Positions 1 through 6,662 of a DNA stretch of 64,000 nt are shown in pieces (the stretch's first letter is position 1; every line of letters starts with the position of its first letter). The notes beneath the pieces are model-generated. The model did not search any database and was not told the origin of the DNA. It saw nothing but the letters and a program-made list of their open reading frames with translations. The position numbers were made by a program, and so were the translations under genes. Where the stretch lies: assembly GCF_021654775.1 (NCBI RefSeq), contig NZ_AP025343.1, positions 310,001-374,000 of the forward strand, written 5' to 3'. This DNA is from Paenibacillus azoreducens. GTDB lineage: Bacteria; Bacillota; Bacilli; Paenibacillales; Paenibacillaceae.

Positions 1-1
1 C

Positions 2-202
2 ATGGCTTTCATCAACAGCGTATTAAATCGTAAAGTCAAGGTTGAGGGTATTCATAAGGATGCGAAGACATGGCCGGATAATACGCCGAATAAATGGTAT
101 TACACCGATGTGCTCGAAGCGACCAACTACCATGAATACAGCAGAAACAACGATCAAACGGAAGCTTGGCAGCAAGTGAAGCCGGATCGGGTGTATCCTT
201 AA
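2..202 (+). CDS. SLH-domain surface protein, C-terminal fragment
   Basis: Only the last 66 residues are in the window; the reading frame is open at the left edge, so the first ATG is not taken as the true start. The sequence has the pattern of the end of an S-layer homology domain: an INSVLNR helix, a D-x-x-x-W-P-D-N turn, then WYYTDVLEATNYHEY and a charged end. SLH domains bind pyruvylated secondary cell wall polymer, so this should be the cell-surface anchor of a large exported protein. It converges with the Pro-Pro endopeptidase-like gene across a shared terminator. In Paenibacillus alvei the PPEP-2 gene lies next to its SLH-containing substrate VMSP, so this could be the matching substrate, but the part that would carry the cleavage site lies outside the window. 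Confidence 0.8.
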   Translation: MAFINSVLNRKVKVEGIHKDAKTWPDNTPNKWYYTDVLEATNYHEYSRNNDQTEAWQQVKPDRVYP

Positions 203-214
203 ACCAATACAAGC

Positions 215-244
215 AGAAAGCCCCCTCACCTGAGGGGGCTTTCT
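215..244. terminator. Bidirectional terminator between SLH protein and metalloprotease
   Basis: A perfect 14-bp stem (AGAAAGCCCCCTCA with its complement) with a 2-nt nominal loop lies between two convergent genes. It is T-rich on both sides, so it can serve both strands. Confidence 0.85.
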
Positions 245-249
245 GTTAT

Positions 250-906
250 TTATTCGGCATTATTAAAAAGCTTGTCCACATATTGATAAGTCAACGGCGC
301 GTTTGCCTTCAATTCGCCGCGTGTCGTGTCGTTGTATACATACATGCTGGCGGCTTCGGCAAAATACTCTTCAGGATAGGTTGAAAAGTAGCCATCGTTG
401 CCATATTCAACACTGGCTTCTTTATCGAAGATACTTTTAAATTCAGGGCTCGCGCTTGCATTCCCGAAAACGAACCGATCTACCGCATGCATGGTTTCAT
501 GGATTTCGAGATTAAATGAATTGTGGTTGTCGCCTTTTTTACTGTAACCGATCCGGACAACGACGTTTTTTTCGCTGACGCCGGGCACATCATCCCAGGT
601 CAACCCCGTTCCTTCCCAGCCTCTTGGGGTCTTCCCTTTCAAGTAGCTGAGCTCAGGCACGTTCGTAATCTTATCGTTAGTCAAAATGACTTTGACCCCT
701 TTATCATACAAAGTTTTAAGGATTGGCGCAGGAATTCTCTCCAGACGGCCCATCATGGCCTTGGCTTCCTTCGCGTTATAATTGCCTGACGGCAGGACAA
801 CTAACTGATTGATGACCGGATCTTGTGCATGAACCTCAGATTTAGGAAACACGCCAACCAGTGCAAAAATAATAAGTACGGCAAGTATTTGTTTTGTCCA
901 CTTCAT
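250..906 (-). CDS. Secreted Pro-Pro endopeptidase-like zinc metalloprotease (ATLF family)
   Basis: 218 residues. A Sec signal peptide (about residues 1-27, ending VHA) precedes an anthrax-lethal-factor-like catalytic domain. The zinc site is HETMH (H136, E137, H140), and the second glutamate motif YFAEAASMY supplies the likely third ligand E184 with a nearby catalytic tyrosine. Size and layout match PPEP-1 of Clostridioides difficile and PPEP-2 of Paenibacillus alvei, which cut Pro-Pro bonds in surface adhesins and release cells. The ATG at 906 is preferred over the one at 915, because GGAGG sits only 1 nt before the latter but 10 nt before the former. Two c-di-GMP-I aptamers lie in the leader, so expression should follow cyclic-di-GMP. 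The specific Pro-Pro preference is inferred from family, not shown by the sequence. Confidence 0.85.
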   Translation of the reverse strand: MKWTKQILAVLIIFALVGVFPKSEVHAQDPVINQLVVLPSGNYNAKEAKAMMGRLERIPAPILKTLYDKGVKVILTNDKITNVPELSYLKGKTPRGWEGTGLTWDDVPGVSEKNVVVRIGYSKKGDNHNSFNLEIHETMHAVDRFVFGNASASPEFKSIFDKEASVEYGNDGYFSTYPEEYFAEAASMYVYNDTTRGELKANAPLTYQYVDKLFNNAE

Positions 907-956
907 CCCGAACATTCCTCCAAAGCCTGCGATCCGAAAAGAAGGTCAGGCTTCAA

Positions 957-1047
957 TATTGGCAGCTGGCTAGCATGGCGACAATAGATCGCGGTAGCTC
1001 CTATAGCTTTGCGCCCCCATTTTTCAATGAGTTTGCCTTTGTCAACC
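957..1047 (-). ncRNA. Cyclic-di-GMP-I (GEMM) riboswitch, gene-proximal copy
   Basis: Read on the minus strand, this has the class-I aptamer landmarks in order: AAAGGCAAACTCATTGAAAA, a GGGCGCAAAGC block, a variable P3 arm, and GCCATGCTAGCCAGCTGCC at the end. It lies directly upstream of the metalloprotease gene. Between the aptamer and the GGAGG site is a hairpin (923-929 with 947-953) with no U-run after it, placed beside the ribosome site. That suggests control of translation, but the mechanism is inferred. Confidence 0.88.
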
Positions 1048-1087
1048 GGAATTGACATATGTAATTTGCCGGGCATTCATAAAGCGC

Positions 1088-1120
1088 CAAAAAACCCTTC
1101 TCACCGAAATAAGAAGGGGT
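1088..1120 (-). terminator. Terminator between the two riboswitches
   Basis: On the minus strand, CCCTTCT and AGAAGGG pair around a 10-nt loop and are followed by six U residues. It sits just downstream of the distal aptamer, so that aptamer has its own transcription-termination platform before the second aptamer is made. Confidence 0.85.
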
Positions 1121-1145
1121 AAATAACAATGAATAACATTGCATC

Positions 1146-1236
1146 TTATATCGGTAACTGGCTGGCATGGCGAATGCTCGCGTTAGCCCCTGTAGTTTTG
1201 CGTCCCCATTTTTCAATGGGTTTGCCTTTATCATTT
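1146..1236 (-). ncRNA. Cyclic-di-GMP-I (GEMM) riboswitch, distal copy
   Basis: The minus strand shows GATAAAGGCAAACCCATTG, GGGGACGCAAAAC, a P3 arm with an internal GCGAGCATTCGC hairpin, then CATGCCAGCCAGTTACCGAT. These are the conserved blocks of the c-di-GMP-I aptamer, and this copy is closer to consensus than the proximal one (intact GTTACCGAT end). It is followed by a U-tract terminator and then a second aptamer, giving a tandem arrangement. Confidence 0.92.
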
Positions 1237-1269
1237 TTTAGGGTGCGAATAAATCTATAATCTACCATT

Positions 1270-1298
1270 ATATTAAATCCGCCTGATTTAATAGTCAA
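1270..1298 (-). promoter_or_regulatory. Promoter for riboswitch-metalloprotease transcript
   Basis: The minus strand has TTGACT (1298-1293) and TAATAT (1275-1270) separated by 17 bp. It lies about 35 bp upstream of the distal aptamer, which is the right place to start the riboswitch transcript. Confidence 0.75.
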
Positions 1299-1450
1299 GA
1301 AAAAGTATAATGCGTAAGAACTAGGATTAATGATGGGATTAGCTCCTTTTTCCTAGGTTTTGCATGGCGAAATCTGACGAAGCGTCGATAAAACAGGCAT
1401 TTGGAACGCGTTTGATACTGGAATACGAACGGAACAAAGTATCGAAGATA

Positions 1451-1482
1451 AAAAAGAGGCCTCGGAGGAGGTCTCTTTTTAC
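1451..1482. terminator. Terminator downstream of WXG/lipase genes
   Basis: AAAAAGAGGCCTC pairs with GAGGTCTCTTTTT (one G-T pair) around a 4-nt loop. It is A-rich before and T-rich after, so it can work on either strand. It lies downstream of the minus-strand effector genes. The rest of the stretch from 1300 to 1590 shows no supported gene. Confidence 0.8.
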
Positions 1483-1594
1483 GTAAGATGAATAGCGGAT
1501 TCAAGGGTTTCGGTTGATGCTCGCAAGCTCTTGAAACTCTTCGGGATTTTGCAGCGGACGGGAAATTTCATTTATGGGAGCAATCGTGATAGCG

Positions 1595-1870
1595 TCAGCG
1601 TATGCTTTGGCGGTCAAGTTCTTCCATTCTATGAATATATCGCAGCAGTTGTTCCTTTTGAGCCTCAAGCTCTTGAATATGGACGGCTGCTTTTTGCAGG
1701 AAGGACTCCATTTGTTGAGATAATTTCTCCGCAGAAGCTCCCTTCCAATCATGAAGGCGGTTATAAATGGATTTGATTTGCTGCTCCTGAGTCTGCAGCT
1801 TTTGGCGCAGCAGCTGGCATTGCTGTACCGCCCTTTTAAGATCTTCCAATTCTAAAGAGATTTTGCTCAT
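1595..1870 (-). CDS. Small WXG100-like helical protein (likely effector partner)
   Basis: 91 residues and almost wholly helical. A W-K-G turn at residues 42-44 separates two amphipathic helices, the hallmark of WXG100/ESAT-6-like and Lap (DUF5082/DUF5344-type) proteins. The start at 1870 has a GGGGGC ribosome site in front; longer in-frame extensions run into the upstream gene and are not needed. It follows the lipase gene by 46 nt on the same strand. In type VII secretion systems such small helical proteins bind the LXG/WXG-like segment of an effector and target it for export, and that role is inferred here. No EssC-type motor or other T7SS core gene is in the window. Confidence 0.7.
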   Translation of the reverse strand: MSKISLELEDLKRAVQQCQLLRQKLQTQEQQIKSIYNRLHDWKGASAEKLSQQMESFLQKAAVHIQELEAQKEQLLRYIHRMEELDRQSIR

Positions 1871-1916
1871 ATTTTGTGCCCCCTGTTTTGTCCTAGGCAA
1901 TCTATTTCTGTTTATT

Positions 1917-3341
1917 TTAGGATTGATCCGCGATGATAAAGTCCTTTGCCTTGCGGTCGATATAGTTGGCAATTTCGGTAATCGATTCCTGATACCAACG
2001 ATTGATCCCGGACAGTTTTGCGGAAGCATTTTCTGCGATTGGCCTTAAAGAACGGCTCTCGCTAGTACGTATGTTGGTTTCGAATAATTGAATCAGCCTT
2101 CGGGTTTCGCTCGCAAACGCCTGTAGTCCGGATTTCATTTGACTCGCTGCCTTTTGAAGTTCCTCCGGTGTTAGCTGAATCTGTTTGCCGGATTTATTTC
2201 CAATATAGGTATTTGCGGCGCCTGCTCCAAGTATTGTCCCGAATATGCCCATTTGAGGTCCGTATTTTTCTATAAACTCCGTCAACGTTTCATTCAGTTT
2301 TTCCCGTGCTGCCAGCATTTCTTCGTAAGCCTGCACTCGCGGCAGCCCTTGAACCTCATTACCGTCCATTGTAAACAGCTTATTGGCGATATTGCCGGTT
2401 TTTTCATCGAAGGTAAAGTAATCAAGGCTATGATTTCCTTCTCCCAAGAATGAATTATATAATTTTTGCAGTATCCCTTGCTGACCCATGGGAAGCGTGA
2501 TCGGAACGAATTGAATGGGTGTCCACTTGGGCCCGAGCAGAAACTGGGAAAAAGCGTTATCCCTTTTGATAGGCATCGAAAAGGGAATCTCGAGCTTCAA
2601 CTCGGTCTTATTGGCGTCCGTGTAATTGGAATTAATATGATAGGTTTCGCCCACATGCCGATCGGAGCTGCTGATTCCAGACCCAACGCTATCCTTTGGA
2701 TTAACATAGGCGATATTGGTCTTGCGGAATTCCCCGCTTTTCGATTTGTCCTGCAAATCATCGGGCAGTAAATGAACGATATTGGGCGCATTAAAACTTA
2801 CCGAATTCAGGCCGTTCATCACGGCAACATATTCGGCTTCAGCCCCGCCCAGCGAATGGCCGGTTGTTGATATTTCCGCAGTGGGATACTCTTTTTTAAC
2901 TGCATCATAAAGATTTTGCGCTTGGGTAAATTGATTGTTCTGGTATCTTGCCTCGGCATTGTAAAAAGACATCTGGTGCTGAATAGGCAATTTTGCAATT
3001 TCGTCCTTGTTTTTTACAAAAAATTCGTGAGTTGCCTCTATGTTCTTTTTCCTGCCGATCATGACATCGCTAAAATCGGTTTCATAGTCCATTAGTTTAC
3101 TCCAAAACGGACGATCCGGGGGTTCAGTGCCTCTATACCCGATAATGATCTGATTGGTTTTCTCGTTATAGAAGACATTGGCATCAAAACCGGAACCATC
3201 GGTGTCATGGAGTAAGGCTCCTTTGGGCTCGATGATTTTCCAGTCGGGAATATCCTCATTTTGATAAGTATCAACTGAGATATCTCTCTTATATACTTGT
3301 CCAGATACAACCCAATAGGTTTTGTCATTAATATATGTCAA
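1917..3341 (-). CDS. Lipase-domain effector with C-terminal WXG100-like segment (reverse-LXG type)
   Basis: 474 residues. The N-terminal half is an alpha/beta hydrolase with the lipase elbow GHSLGG (residues 161-166, nucleophile S163), a plausible acid in NPKDSVGSG (D217) and a plausible histidine in GNHSLDYF (H304). A short Gly/Ala-rich segment (about 362-380) leads to an 85-residue helical region resembling a WXG100/LXG fold. There is no signal peptide. This order, enzyme first and export domain last, is that of TslA, the Staphylococcus aureus type VII-secreted lipase toxin. The TTG start at 3341 is chosen because AAGGGGAG lies 7 nt before it, while the ATG at 3362 has no ribosome site. Three lipoproteins diverge from it. 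Substrate and target are not visible in the sequence. Confidence 0.75.
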   Translation of the reverse strand: MTYINDKTYWVVSGQVYKRDISVDTYQNEDIPDWKIIEPKGALLHDTDGSGFDANVFYNEKTNQIIIGYRGTEPPDRPFWSKLMDYETDFSDVMIGRKKNIEATHEFFVKNKDEIAKLPIQHQMSFYNAEARYQNNQFTQAQNLYDAVKKEYPTAEISTTGHSLGGAEAEYVAVMNGLNSVSFNAPNIVHLLPDDLQDKSKSGEFRKTNIAYVNPKDSVGSGISSSDRHVGETYHINSNYTDANKTELKLEIPFSMPIKRDNAFSQFLLGPKWTPIQFVPITLPMGQQGILQKLYNSFLGEGNHSLDYFTFDEKTGNIANKLFTMDGNEVQGLPRVQAYEEMLAAREKLNETLTEFIEKYGPQMGIFGTILGAGAANTYIGNKSGKQIQLTPEELQKAASQMKSGLQAFASETRRLIQLFETNIRTSESRSLRPIAENASAKLSGINRWYQESITEIANYIDRKAKDFIIADQS

Positions 3342-3354
3342 AATAGCTCTCCCC

Positions 3355-3383
3355 TTGTCCATAATTAATGGTACTATTATAAT
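3355..3383 (+). promoter_or_regulatory. Promoter for lipoprotein cluster
   Basis: TTGTCC (3355-3360) and TATAAT (3378-3383) with a 17-bp spacer, 39 bp before the first lipoprotein. The AT-rich block TATTATAATA also reads as a -10 on the other strand toward the lipase gene, so the divergent promoters probably overlap. Confidence 0.5.
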
Positions 3384-3421
3384 ATAACAAAAAAGAAAAA
3401 AATGGGAAGGATGAGAACAAG

Positions 3422-3757
3422 TTGCAAAAAATTATAGGATTTCTTCTCGTCATCGTCCTGTTTTCCATGCTATTAGGAGGATGTATGTCACGGACTGAAA
3501 AAAATGAGATGGTTGATACGGCTACCGACCTAGCGAAAGAATATATAAAAAAATACTATAATGCTGAATTTGTTGTTAGGGATTACGAAATCACAGATCG
3601 TTCTGTACATTCAGTACTTGATCTTTATGGTTATGTAGAAGGACATGAAGATGAAACCATTGTGGTTGAATACAACTACAAGAAAAAGGAGATTACAAGC
3701 GCTACAGGCCCGAAATGGTTTATCCAATCTCGAAATCCTAAGAAAACAGGGAACTAG
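3422..3757 (+). CDS. Lipoprotein, candidate immunity protein, paralogue 1
   Basis: 111 residues from a TTG start behind GGAAGGATGAG. A hydrophobic signal ends in the lipobox LLGGC (Cys21), so the mature protein should be a membrane-anchored, externally exposed domain of about 90 residues. Features shared with the next two genes are an EM/LV-x-TA helix, YIKK-x-YNAEF, a DYEI-x-D strand, YGYV-x-GHE and a terminal GPKWFI. The architecture resembles the DUF1433-type TilA lipoproteins that protect S. aureus from the TslA lipase toxin. The position, directly divergent from the lipase effector, supports an immunity role, but the family match is by eye only. Confidence 0.75.
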   Translation: MQKIIGFLLVIVLFSMLLGGCMSRTEKNEMVDTATDLAKEYIKKYYNAEFVVRDYEITDRSVHSVLDLYGYVEGHEDETIVVEYNYKKKEITSATGPKWFIQSRNPKKTGN

Positions 3758-3789
3758 CATATACAATTGGGGGGAGAAGAAATGAAATA

Positions 3790-4128
3790 ATGAAAATATC
3801 ATTTAGATTTGTAGTCATGTCTTTTATACTTCTAATTAATTTAGTTCTAGAAGGTTGTTCAGGGATGTCAAAAGCTGAGAAGAAGGAGCTTGTACAAACG
3901 GCTGCGTCAGCAGGAGAACAATTTATTAAGAAGCACTATAACGCTGAATTCATTTTGAAGGACTATGAAATTATTGATCCTTCCGTTCAATCGACTGTCT
4001 ATCTTTACGGGTATGTGAAAGGCCATGAAAAAGATGAAATTACCGTTGTGTACAGTTATCATACACATGAAGTAAGGACCGTAATTGGACCTGACTGGTT
4101 TATTGATAGTGAAATTAAAATAAAGTAA
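3790..4128 (+). CDS. Lipoprotein, candidate immunity protein, paralogue 2
   Basis: 112 residues. The signal peptide carries lipobox VLEGC (Cys23), and the mature part is a close paralogue of its neighbours: AEKKELVQTA, FIKKHYNAEF, KDYEIIDPS, STVYLYGYVKGHE, GPDWFIDS. A GGGGAGAAG ribosome site lies just upstream. The gap to the first paralogue is 32 nt, so the genes are probably co-transcribed. The enzyme-facing specificity of each copy would lie in the variable parts between these blocks. Base composition is AT-rich compared with the vancomycin-like cluster that follows, which suggests a separate origin. Confidence 0.75.
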   Translation: MKISFRFVVMSFILLINLVLEGCSGMSKAEKKELVQTAASAGEQFIKKHYNAEFILKDYEIIDPSVQSTVYLYGYVKGHEKDEITVVYSYHTHEVRTVIGPDWFIDSEIKIK

Positions 4129-4229
4129 TTATATTCCTTTTTATACACTTGGAGTATTATTAGTTATTATATATCATTAAGAGGCGGCCCGTGAAGTTGT
4201 TTTGGAGCTTGTTCTGGGGATGTGCTAAA

Positions 4230-4550
4230 TTGAAAAGATTATTTGGATTTTGTTTGGTCATCTTAACAGTATGTATAAGTCTAGGAAGTTGCATGCCCCA
4301 TGCAGAAAAGAAAGAGATGGTGGAAACAGCCACAAGGCTTGGGCAGGAGTATATCAAAAAACATTATAATGCGGATTTTGTAGTTAAGGACTATCAATTC
4401 ATAGATCCATACATAGATTCAACGGTTTATCTTCATGGGTATATTAAAGGCTATGAAGATATTGATATTTCGGTGGCATATAATTATAAAAGAAAAGAAA
4501 TTAACGATGTATCTGGCCCTGACTGGTTTATTGACAGCAGAAAGCCATAA
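4230..4550 (+). CDS. Lipoprotein, candidate immunity protein, paralogue 3
   Basis: 106 residues from the TTG at 4230, or 119 from a GTG at 4191. The TTG start gives LKRLFGFCLVILTVCISLGSC with the lipobox cysteine at residue 21, as in paralogue 1. The GTG has a better ribosome site (GAGGCGG, 6 nt) but would add an odd aromatic 13-residue extension, so the start is uncertain. The mature region repeats the family blocks: AEKKEMVETA, YIKKHYNADF, KDYQFIDPYIDSTVYLHGY, GPDWFIDS. It is the last gene of the cluster and is followed by a terminator. Three divergent copies could protect against variant lipase toxins from other strains. Confidence 0.72.
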   Translation: MKRLFGFCLVILTVCISLGSCMPHAEKKEMVETATRLGQEYIKKHYNADFVVKDYQFIDPYIDSTVYLHGYIKGYEDIDISVAYNYKRKEINDVSGPDWFIDSRKP

Positions 4551-4584
4551 AGATTTCCCCCAAGAAAACAGGGAATGAATAAAC

Positions 4585-4618
4585 CACATGAGAGATTTCG
4601 GTCTCCATGTGTTTTTTT
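4585..4618 (+). terminator. Terminator after lipoprotein cluster
   Basis: CACATG-A-GAGA pairs with TCTC-CATGTG around TTTCGG and is followed by seven T residues. Confidence 0.85.
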
Positions 4619-4782
4619 GCTCTCTATAACTCCCTCTCTTTATCTTTTCTTTAACTTTCCTTTACCAAGTTTTATTTTTCGTTCCAATTTGTTTAAAGTC
4701 TGCTCCCTATAATGAAAACATCTTGATGCTGGTCCGGGCCAAACGCTAAGGATCGGCACAAACGAACTGGGGAGATAAATCT

Positions 4783-5853
4783 ATGCAAAATATACAGAAA
4801 AAATCGGTTGCAGTGTTGTTCGGAGGCTGCTCAACGGAATATGGGGTTTCGCTGCAATCGGCAGCTTCGGTAATAGATCATTTGGACAGGGATAAATACG
4901 ATTTGGTTCTTATCGGAATTACGCGACAGGGCGTTTGGTTCAGGTATGGCGGCAGCACGGAAGATATCCGTAAAGACCGCTGGCAGGTTCATCCGAGCTG
5001 CATACCTGCATGGATATCGCCGAGCCGGGATGCGGCGGGAATCGTGGAGCTGGTCGGCACGGAATACCGCGTGACGCCGGTGGACGTCGTGTTTCCGGTG
5101 CTGCATGGCAAAAACGGCGAAGACGGCACGGTGCAAGGGCTGCTGGAGCTGGCTGGAATCCCTTTTGTCGGCTGCGATACGTTGTCCTCGGCGGTATGTA
5201 TGGACAAGGGGGTTGCAAGCTGTCTTGTGCGGGCGGCCGGGATTGATACAGCCGAATCCATAACCATATATGCCGGTGACGATTTGCATACCTCGGCTGA
5301 AGAAGCCGAACGGCTTGGATTTCCGCTTTACGTCAAGCCGGTCCGTTCCGGCTCATCCTTTGGCATTACGAAGGCATACGACAAATTCGAACTCATGGAA
5401 GGCATCCGGCTGGCATTCGCACATGATCAAAAAGTGATCATCGAGCAGAATATCTCCGGATTCGAGATCGGTTGCGCTGTATTGGGCCAGGGGGAGCCGC
5501 TGGTGGCGAAAATCGACGAAATCGAGCTGCAGGGCGAATTTTTTGATTATGACGAAAAATATTCCCTCGCTTCTTCGAAAATCCATCTGCCCGCAAGAAT
5601 TTCCGAAGAGACGGCGGTAAAGGCCAAAGAAAAGGCCAAGCTGATATACCGCATTTTGGGATGTACCGGCTTGGCCCGCGTGGATATGTTCGTCAGCGAA
5701 GACGGGCGTATTATCTTTAACGAAGTGAACACCATGCCGGGTTTTACGGCCGCCAGCCGTTACCCGAATATGATGAACGCCAGCCATATTTCATATCCGG
5801 AACTCATGGACCGTCTGATCCAGCTGGCTTTGGCAAAGGAGGAGAATCAATGA
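4783..5853 (+). CDS. D-alanine-D-serine ligase-like enzyme (VanG/VanC/VanE type)
   Basis: 356 residues, ATP-grasp fold of the D-Ala-D-X ligase family. It has GGCSTEYGVSL near the start (E19 binds the first D-Ala), KPVRSGSSFGI (185-195) and NEVNTMPGFT (313-322). The omega-loop segment EKYSLASSKIHLPARI (258-273) resembles D-Ala-D-Ser ligases of the VanG group rather than the D-Ala-D-Ala loop or the D-Ala-D-Lac loop. The product would replace the terminal D-Ala of peptidoglycan precursors and lower vancomycin affinity. GGGGAG precedes the ATG. A TATAAT lies at 4708-4713 with only a weak -35. The stop overlaps the next gene by 4 nt. An ordinary ddl cannot be fully excluded, but the two following genes argue for a Van-type role. 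Confidence 0.8.
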   Translation: MQNIQKKSVAVLFGGCSTEYGVSLQSAASVIDHLDRDKYDLVLIGITRQGVWFRYGGSTEDIRKDRWQVHPSCIPAWISPSRDAAGIVELVGTEYRVTPVDVVFPVLHGKNGEDGTVQGLLELAGIPFVGCDTLSSAVCMDKGVASCLVRAAGIDTAESITIYAGDDLHTSAEEAERLGFPLYVKPVRSGSSFGITKAYDKFELMEGIRLAFAHDQKVIIEQNISGFEIGCAVLGQGEPLVAKIDEIELQGEFFDYDEKYSLASSKIHLPARISEETAVKAKEKAKLIYRILGCTGLARVDMFVSEDGRIIFNEVNTMPGFTAASRYPNMMNASHISYPELMDRLIQLALAKEENQ

Positions 5854-6662
5854 TTACGACCGCCAAAAACGTGATCCGCATCCAGCCGCACATGATCCAT
5901 CGCGGGACGCTGATACTTGTCAATTCGGAGCATCCGCTCAAGCAGCCCATTCATTCAAGGAACTTGGCTCCGGTCGAGAATATAAGGCATGCCAGCACAA
6001 AAGAACAAAATATGCGCCTTGAACGGACATGCTTGCAGCAGCTCGAGTCTTTGCTTATGGCCTGCCGGGGCAAAGAGCAAATCGGCATCGTCAGCGGCTA
6101 TCGCACGCGCCTGGAGCAGAAGCGCATTTATGACCAGTCTTATGAGGAAAACGGTCCGATTTTTACGGCGAGTTATGTCGCTCGTCCGGGCGAAAGCGAA
6201 CATCAGACGGGACTGGCGGTGGATGTCGGCGAGCTGAAAGAAGGCGTGGATTATCTTTGTCCGTCCCTCCCTGATCATGGCGTTTATGCGGCTTTCCGCC
6301 GGATGGCGGCGGAATATGGCTTTATTCAGCGGTACCGGGAGGGAAAAGAGCATTTGACCCATATCGCCTGCGAGCCTTGGCATTTTCGGTACGTCGGTGT
6401 ACCACATGCCATCATCATGGAGCAGTACGGCCTTTGCCTTGAAGAGTATATCGAATACATGCAGCAGTTCACGCAGAATGGGGCGCATCTGTTCAAAAAA
6501 CATAAAAATGATTTGGTCGAAATGTATTTCATAGAGATGGGCAAGGAAGAGAAGGAAGTCGCCATCGACATGAAGCCGGGCTCTAGGGTGGAAGTTTCGG
6601 GCAATAACGTGAATGGATGCATCGTGACGATCTTTCATGATCAAGGGCAGGCGAACCGATGA
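5850..6662 (+). CDS. vanXY: VanXY-type D,D-dipeptidase/D,D-carboxypeptidase (peptidase M15B)
   Basis: 270 residues with no signal peptide or membrane segment, so cytoplasmic. The M15 zinc site is SEHQTGLAVD (116-125; H118 and D125) together with CEPWHFRY (E175, H178), and an SGYRT motif (82-86) precedes it. VanXY enzymes hydrolyse D-Ala-D-Ala and trim D-Ala from normal pentapeptide precursors, leaving only the D-Ser-ended form. The 60-residue C-terminal extension (after about 200) is also found in VanXY-like proteins. It overlaps the ligase before it (ATGA) and the racemase after it (ATGA), so all three are translationally coupled. The order ligase-VanXY-VanT is that of vanC, vanE and vanG operons. 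A plain VanY-like carboxypeptidase is the alternative. Confidence 0.78.
   Translation: MITTAKNVIRIQPHMIHRGTLILVNSEHPLKQPIHSRNLAPVENIRHASTKEQNMRLERTCLQQLESLLMACRGKEQIGIVSGYRTRLEQKRIYDQSYEENGPIFTASYVARPGESEHQTGLAVDVGELKEGVDYLCPSLPDHGVYAAFRRMAAEYGFIQRYREGKEHLTHIACEPWHFRYVGVPHAIIMEQYGLCLEEYIEYMQQFTQNGAHLFKKHKNDLVEMYFIEMGKEEKEVAIDMKPGSRVEVSGNNVNGCIVTIFHDQGQANR

Noticed and set aside
1364..1486. Possible 40-residue gene (MAKSDEASIKQAF...)
   Set aside because: It has no ribosome site and runs through the terminator hairpin at 1451-1480; the protein-like look is not enough.
1501..1617. Possible 38-residue gene on the minus strand after the WXG protein (TTG start, ...ISRPLQNPEEFQELASINR...)
   Set aside because: The only ribosome-site-like GGAAG is 3 nt from the TTG and no family is recognised; it may be a frameshifted leftover of a longer protein, but support is too weak.
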